Position numbers and translations under genes: made by a program
From: Drosophila miranda
Lineage: Eukaryota > Arthropoda > Insecta > Diptera > Drosophilidae
Length of the DNA: 64,000 bases
Direction: 5' to 3'
Assembly: GCF_003369915.1 (NCBI RefSeq)
Contig: NC_046673.1
Coordinates: 3,766,001 to 3,830,000 of the forward strand
Shown: piece after piece, positions 58,867-64,000 of the stretch
Layout of the letters: each line of letters begins with the position of its first letter
How positions within the stretch are numbered: the stretch's first letter is position 1
Notes under the pieces: generated by a model
Told to the model about the DNA's origin: nothing
The model's database searches: none
Seen by the model: only the letters and a program-made list of their open reading frames with translations

Positions 58867-61800
58867 TTATCTATGGCTGCTGTATGTCTTGTAGACGCGC
58901 GGCACGCGCGTCGACGATGTGGGCGACGAGGACGTGGAGGAGGAAGTGGTCGTGTCCCCACTAATGCCCGCCGCCAGCTCATCCTGGTGGTCCTGCGCGG
59001 TTGTCTCCAGGTTGAGGGGCAGACCGTCGTCATGCTCGTCCGCATGCTCGTAGATGTAGTCGCGCTTCTTGAAGTTGTCGATGATGCGCTTCGTGGACTT
59101 CATGTGAGACACGACAGCAGCCTCCAGCTATGGAATGGATTGGTAGAGAGAGTCGATTACACAAGAGCTGCCAGGGAAGTACGGAACTTAAGGAGGGAAC
59201 TACTTACGCTGGACGTCAGATTCATGAAGGTGTGGTACTTCTCCAGCACACCGACAACCTCCCGGAAGCTGTGGCCGCGTAACTGGCGCCGCACTATTGC
59301 CTCGTACAGCTCGCTGTCGGTTATCAGATTGCCCACAAGAATAGCCGCATAGCTGCCCTTAAGCGTATGCTCCATGTGGTGGCCAGCGCGCTGAAGCACT
59401 GTTGTTGGATGGGATTTGATTTGATTTGATTAGATTGGGTTGCCGGGGCACAAACACACACAGATGAAGCTACTCACGATTGTTGACCGTCTCCTCGACT
59501 TCCTCCTGTTTCTTCTTTCCCGTCTCGTTGCTCTCCAGGAAGGCATCAGTGTTCTTCTCCACCAATCTGTAAGGGCGGAACACCAATAATACGTATAAAT
59601 CTCTGTCCTTCTCAAAGGGGTCTGTCTCCTCCTGATCTCACCTTGCAAGCTCCTCGCACTTGTAAAAGTACTCGATCAGGGCCTGGAGTGCACTGACTCT
59701 GCCCTGCACCGGAGGAGTGTCCGCCACATATTCGGCTGGGGCAAACGCCTCCATCAAATGGGTGCGATTGCGCGGCGTGTACATGCACAGATTGATCAGC
59801 AGAGTGAGTACCTGGTGGAGATGGAGATGGAGGTGTTGTCAGTACAATGGTCAGTATAATGGGTGTGAGCGGGGTCTCGGCAGACTCACCAAAATGCTCA
59901 GCTCGAAGACACAGTTTTCCGGAATGTAGTTGCCTGAGAGCAGCAAGAGCTGGAAGCTCGTCTCGATCACGTCCCCACGCTTGCCCAGCAGATCGGCGCC
60001 CAACGAGGGGTGTGCCTCGTTGAAGGTGTGCGTGAGGCTGATCAGCACCTTCATCACGTTTATGAGAAGCTCGCGCATGGCGACGCCCGGATGCTCCTTG
60101 CGGCTGTTGCTGCCCGTTGCCAGCTCTGTGGTAGAGGGATGCAACACCAGTTGCCGGCTGCAGAGCCGGTACAGCAGACAGAGCGTGTCGACCGCCCGCC
60201 CCTTGGCAAAGGTTAGCATGTAGCGCTGATTGGCCTCGTTGTGCTGCGTGACATTCTCGAGGACGCGCAGGCAGCGAGCCACCGTCTGCATGTTGTCCAG
60301 CAGGACCGGCACCCACGTGATCTGCCGCTCCATGTCCATGTCACAGGCGATCACAGGCCGGCAGAAGTCCGATATGGTCTTGATGATGTGCTCCAAACCG
60401 CCCAGCTTGCGCAGGTCCTCCTTGAACCACTCGCCGGCACGCTTCGAAGTCAGCGAGAGAAGCGTCTCCATGGCCAGCGTGCCCACCGTGATGGACTCAA
60501 CGTTCAGGTGGGTGCCCTTGCCCTGTGCCTTGATTTCCTCGCACAGCTCGCGCACCTTCTGCTTGTTCCGCTCGTAGTTGGCCCGCTGGTCAGAGGGGGC
60601 CGCCCCGCCGACGCCCACGCCGTCCGCCTCCAGCAGGTTGATCATCAGCTCCAGCGAATCCCGGTCCAGGTCCATGTTGAGGCCCTCCTGCGACAGGATG
60701 TACATGATGGCCGAGGTGCACAGGCCCAGGCTCAAATCCCTGTTGGCATCGGACAGGGCCTAAACAGATATAAATACAAATTGTAATGATACAGTCTCCA
60801 TTTCTACTCCAGGACTACTTACCTTGAAGAACTTGGTGACCACGCCATGGGCACGGACATGCATCCTGAAGGCGGGCATCATGCACTTGGTGGCCAGCTG
60901 GAGGGCGGAGAGGCAGCGCGTTGCAGGGGGATTATGCGGCTGCAGGGCGTCCAGTATGTACTCAACGTCGTCGTCCATCTCCTGGTACTCGCCAATCTCC
61001 TGGATCTGGTGGGCGGTCTTAACATTCCGCACCACCGTGTAGTACTCCTTGGTCTTGCGGTCCACCCGAATGGGACCGCTGCCGCTGCTACCGACTAGAT
61101 TTCCCACGCTGCTCAGCCCCACGACCCGCTCCAGGCCCAGCTCCTCCACCTCGGCCGCGTCCATGTCGAAGCCCTCCACCATGGTATGGGCGGCGGGCAT
61201 GCTGATCTGCTTGGCCGAGCTCCGCGAGACCTTGCCCAGACCCAGACCCTGTCCCAGGCCCAGGCTCGGACTGTCGTCGCGCAGGGTGGAGGAGGAGCAG
61301 CTTCCGCTGCTCGTGTTGTTATTGGAGGACGGGCTGTCGCAGAAGTCGCCATCGGACTTGGTGGCGAGCAGGTGCATATGCAGCATATGGTCCTTACCGC
61401 CCGTGGAGGAGACGCCGCCGGGGGCGGAGGCATTGCTGGCATCGCTACCGGTGCCACCGCCATTCGCCTCGAGGGCCGCGTCCCAGCTGTGCTTGTAGAG
61501 GTGCCGCTTGGCCACAGTCGCCTGCTCGGCCTGGTCGGAGGGCACCAGGGCTCGGCTCTTAAAGATGCTGCCCTTCTTCTTGGAAATGACCAGCTTCACG
61601 GCTCCTCGCTGCTCCGTCTCTGCGGGTGGTGGTGGTGGTTGAACGGCCGAGGTGGCCCCGCCCTCTGCTTCTGCTTCTGCTGCTGCTGCTGGTGCAGCTT
61701 CCGCTTCCGCTGCAGCGGCTGCGGCTGCTGCGGCGGCCGCAGCGGCCTCTGCATTAGCATTGGCCACCTGCGTGTCGAGGGTGAGGGTGCGCTTGAACTT

Positions 61801-63834
61801 GTCCTTGAACTTAAAGTCGCGCGGCGGGGGCGACGACGAGGAGCCGTCGTGCTGAAGCGAGGAGTTGTTCGAATTCGAGTTCGAGTTGTTCGACAGCTCG
61901 TCGGCCTCGTCCAGGTCCGGATCGGGATCCGGTTCGTTATCGTGGTCCGCATCCGCATCGGCATCCGCGTCGTGATCGGGCTCGGGATCGGGATCGGTGT
62001 GCGGAATTTTGGCGGGCGTAGGCTGCTCCTCCTCATCCTCTTCTTCCCGCTGTGCAGCAGCGTCCTCCGCGCCCTCGCCGCCCGCTTGCGCTTCCTGCGG
62101 CACTACCTGCGTCACCTGCTGGTTCTTCCGCTTCCGCCCGTAGCTGCGCGCCCCAGGTGTCGGCCCGCCCTCCGCCAGACGACTGGCCTCCGCCTTGGCC
62201 GAGAGACTGGCGGCTATCTTGTTGATGTTGTTGTTGATGCTGGCCAAATTGTTATTGTTGGCCCGTGCGGCGGCATTGCGGCCTCGTCGCGGCAGGGATG
62301 TGGTCGTGACCGTTGCCGTGGCATCCTCCTGGTCGGTCCCAGCCAGCGGACCGGACTCGTCCACCTCCATGTTCGTCTCCAGTTCCGCTTTCTTGGCGCC
62401 GCGAGTGCCACGTGTGGCCCGCTTGGGCACAGGCACAGGCACGGCCACGTGCACGGGCACGGCCGCGGCCACGGGCGATGTAATTGTATCCGCTGCCTTG
62501 GCCCTGCCGCGTGTCCGCGTTTCTGTAACCGTTGATGGCGCCGCTGGTGCCGCATCCACATTGTTGTTGGCCTTTCTAGCCCTTCCGCGCGTGGCCCGCT
62601 TGGGCGGCGGCTCTTCCACGGCTGGAGGCTCCTCTCCCGCTCCATTGATCCGGGTCACGTCTCCTCGGAGAACGGCCAGAATATCCTCTTGCAGCGGCCC
62701 CGGTGCCACATCAGATACCGCCGTCCCAGCTGCAGCTGACCCTCCATCGATGGTCATCATCATGGACTCCAGGCGCGACTCAATGTCTGAGGGGGGCGCC
62801 ACCAGGGACGAGTGCTGGCTCGACTCCAGGTCGCTGGTGATCACACTGGATCCCCGGCTCCGAATAACGCAGCTGTCCTCCTGCACGGCCTGCGCCAGCA
62901 TCAGCGGCGTGCTGTTTCCCTTAGAGGAGATACTGCCCAGCACCGAGGACTGCGAGTCGAAGTCGTGGTCCGAGCGTGTGGTGGGCGAAATCACCGAGCC
63001 GCGATGAGGCTGGATTGGGATCGGCTGCGTCTGCTGCTGCTGCTGTTGTTGGTGCGGGGGCTCGTTGAGGGCCAGGTGGGGTGACGGCGTCTTAAACTCT
63101 GAGTTAGCCTCCGTTGTGACGGTGGCCGTTGCTGTGCCTGTGCCTGTGGCTGTCGCTGTCGCTGTCGATGTGACTGTCGCACTGGGTACTGTTCCACCGC
63201 TGGCTGTGTTGCTGGTATTGCAGTTGGTGAGCAGCTGCTGCTCCAACTGGGCGTGCTTGAGGTGCTTGTGCTTCTTGCTCTTGGACTTCTTTTCGCTGCG
63301 CGTCTCCTCCCCGGCTGCTTTGGCTGCCGCTGCTGCGGCTGCTTTGGCGATGGCGTGCCGGATCACGTCGGTCTTGATGATCAGCTTCAGGCGCTCCTTC
63401 GGGGGTTTGTCCGGTGAGATCTTTACAGTGCAATAGTTGATCTCTGGCGGCTCTTCCTCCTCCTCCTCCTCTTCTTCCTCGTCGGCGTCCTCCTCTGTCT
63501 CCTCTGGCAGACGCTGCTCTTCGAAGCTGGCGGCGGCGGCACCCGTTCCCTCGGCCCCAGGAGGTCGAAGGGGTTTCACAATGATTTTTGGCGTATTTGC
63601 AGGAACTTTTTCTCTCTCGTCGTCTCTTCTATCTACACCACCCGCTCCCACTGTTCCAGTCTCTGCTCCAAATGACTCCTCCAGGTGTTGCTGCTGGCTC
63701 TGGCTCTGGTTCTGGTACTGAAGGTGGTGCTGCTGATGATGCTGGAGGAGCTGCTGCTGCTGCTGGTACTGATGGTGCGCTGGCGAACTGCCGGGCGGCT
63801 CCTCGCTGTCCGTGCTGACCAAGCGGGAAGTGCC
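58867..63834 (-). CDS. wapl: Wings apart-like, cohesin release factor (5' partial)
   Basis: Six exons on the minus strand: 63834-60823, 60759-59890, 59811-59642, 59566-59478, 59398-59208 and 59127-58867. All are joined by GT-AG introns in phase, giving about 1530 residues to TAA at 58867-58869. WAPL opens cohesin rings with PDS5 and acts in sister-chromatid release, heterochromatin and gene regulation. The first large exon is low-complexity (Ala, Glu/Asp, Gln and DADADAD runs). It ends with the start of the conserved helical WAPL domain (YYTVVRNVKTAHQIQEIGEY, CLSALQLATKCMMPAFRMHV). The rest is the HEAT-like C-terminal domain (SLELMINLLEAD, AMETLLSLTSKRAGEWFKED, ENVTQHNEANQRYML). The frame is open up to ATG 63909, but a strong acceptor (TTTTGCAG) at 63835 suggests that further 5' exons lie outside the window. 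Intact here. Confidence 0.93.
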
Positions 63835-64000
63835 CTGCAAAAGTGATTGAAAATTCGATCCGTTTTTAGACTCAACTTCAAATTCAAATTCAAATTCGGG
63901 TTGTGTCATCTGATTCCTCCACTTTTGTTCTGTTCTGTTCTGTTCTCTTCCCCTTTGGATGGCAAATGTCTGGCGGTGTCGCGTTTCGTTTCGTTTCCCC
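63835..64000 (-). other. wapl intron (or 5' end)
   Basis: Upstream of the acceptor, with TCTGTTCTGTTC repeats. It could alternatively contain a start codon at 63909 followed by Glu/Phe-rich codons. Confidence 0.45.

Noticed and set aside
61186-62535. 449-codon plus-strand ORF inside wapl
   Set aside because: Antisense shadow of a GC-rich, low-complexity wapl exon.
63835-63909. Start of wapl at ATG 63909
   Set aside because: A strong polypyrimidine/AG acceptor at 63835 and the Glu/Phe repeat codons suggest intronic sequence; kept only as an alternative.

Overview
The window is nuclear DNA of a Drosophila, most likely of the obscura group. The reasons are short GT-AG introns, GAGA, TATA and DRE-like promoter motifs, and six long copies plus one fragment of a DINE-1/mini-me-type Helitron with the terminal motif TATACCCGATACTCAAAATG. 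The intact genes at the edges look like ordinary euchromatin. Between them lies a repeat-dense, duplicated interval.

Layout. 0-10 kb: the 3' end of an unrecognised gene, a DINE-1 copy, a three-exon metallocarboxypeptidase of B-type specificity (6522-8030), and on the other strand the first coding exon of an unrecognised protein (8576-9382) behind a DRE-like promoter. The carboxypeptidase probably sits inside an intron of that minus-strand gene. 10.9-22.6 kb: a large inverted repeat whose arms carry broken copies of the CDT2-type WD40 gene l(2)dtl and a 105-codon ORF nearly identical in both arms. The spacer is a degraded errantivirus-like gypsy element. 24.3-30.5 kb: the folylpolyglutamate synthase gene (25577-27833), flanked on both sides by copies of a linker-histone globular domain. 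The right-hand copy belongs to a two-exon gene whose first exon encodes a histone H3-like N-terminal tail. It is divergent from an H2B copy carrying one nonsense codon. 30.9-57 kb: Tc1-like, LINE, BEL/Pao, gypsy/412-like and DINE-1 debris, with a duplicated unit that carries a 316-residue unrecognised gene, and an intact 873-codon Q/S-rich orphan ORF with a nearby poly(A) signal. 58.9-63.8 kb: most of wapl (wings apart-like, cohesin release factor) on the minus strand, its 5' exons lying beyond the window.

There is no operon logic. The theme of the accessory part is copying of chromatin and replication genes (H1, H3-like, H2B, CDT2) beside the cohesin regulator wapl, in a setting of recent duplication and palindrome formation. 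The most notable object is the H3-tail/H1 chimeric gene at 28263-28848. All identities come from reading translated sequence and recalled family motifs; no database search was run.
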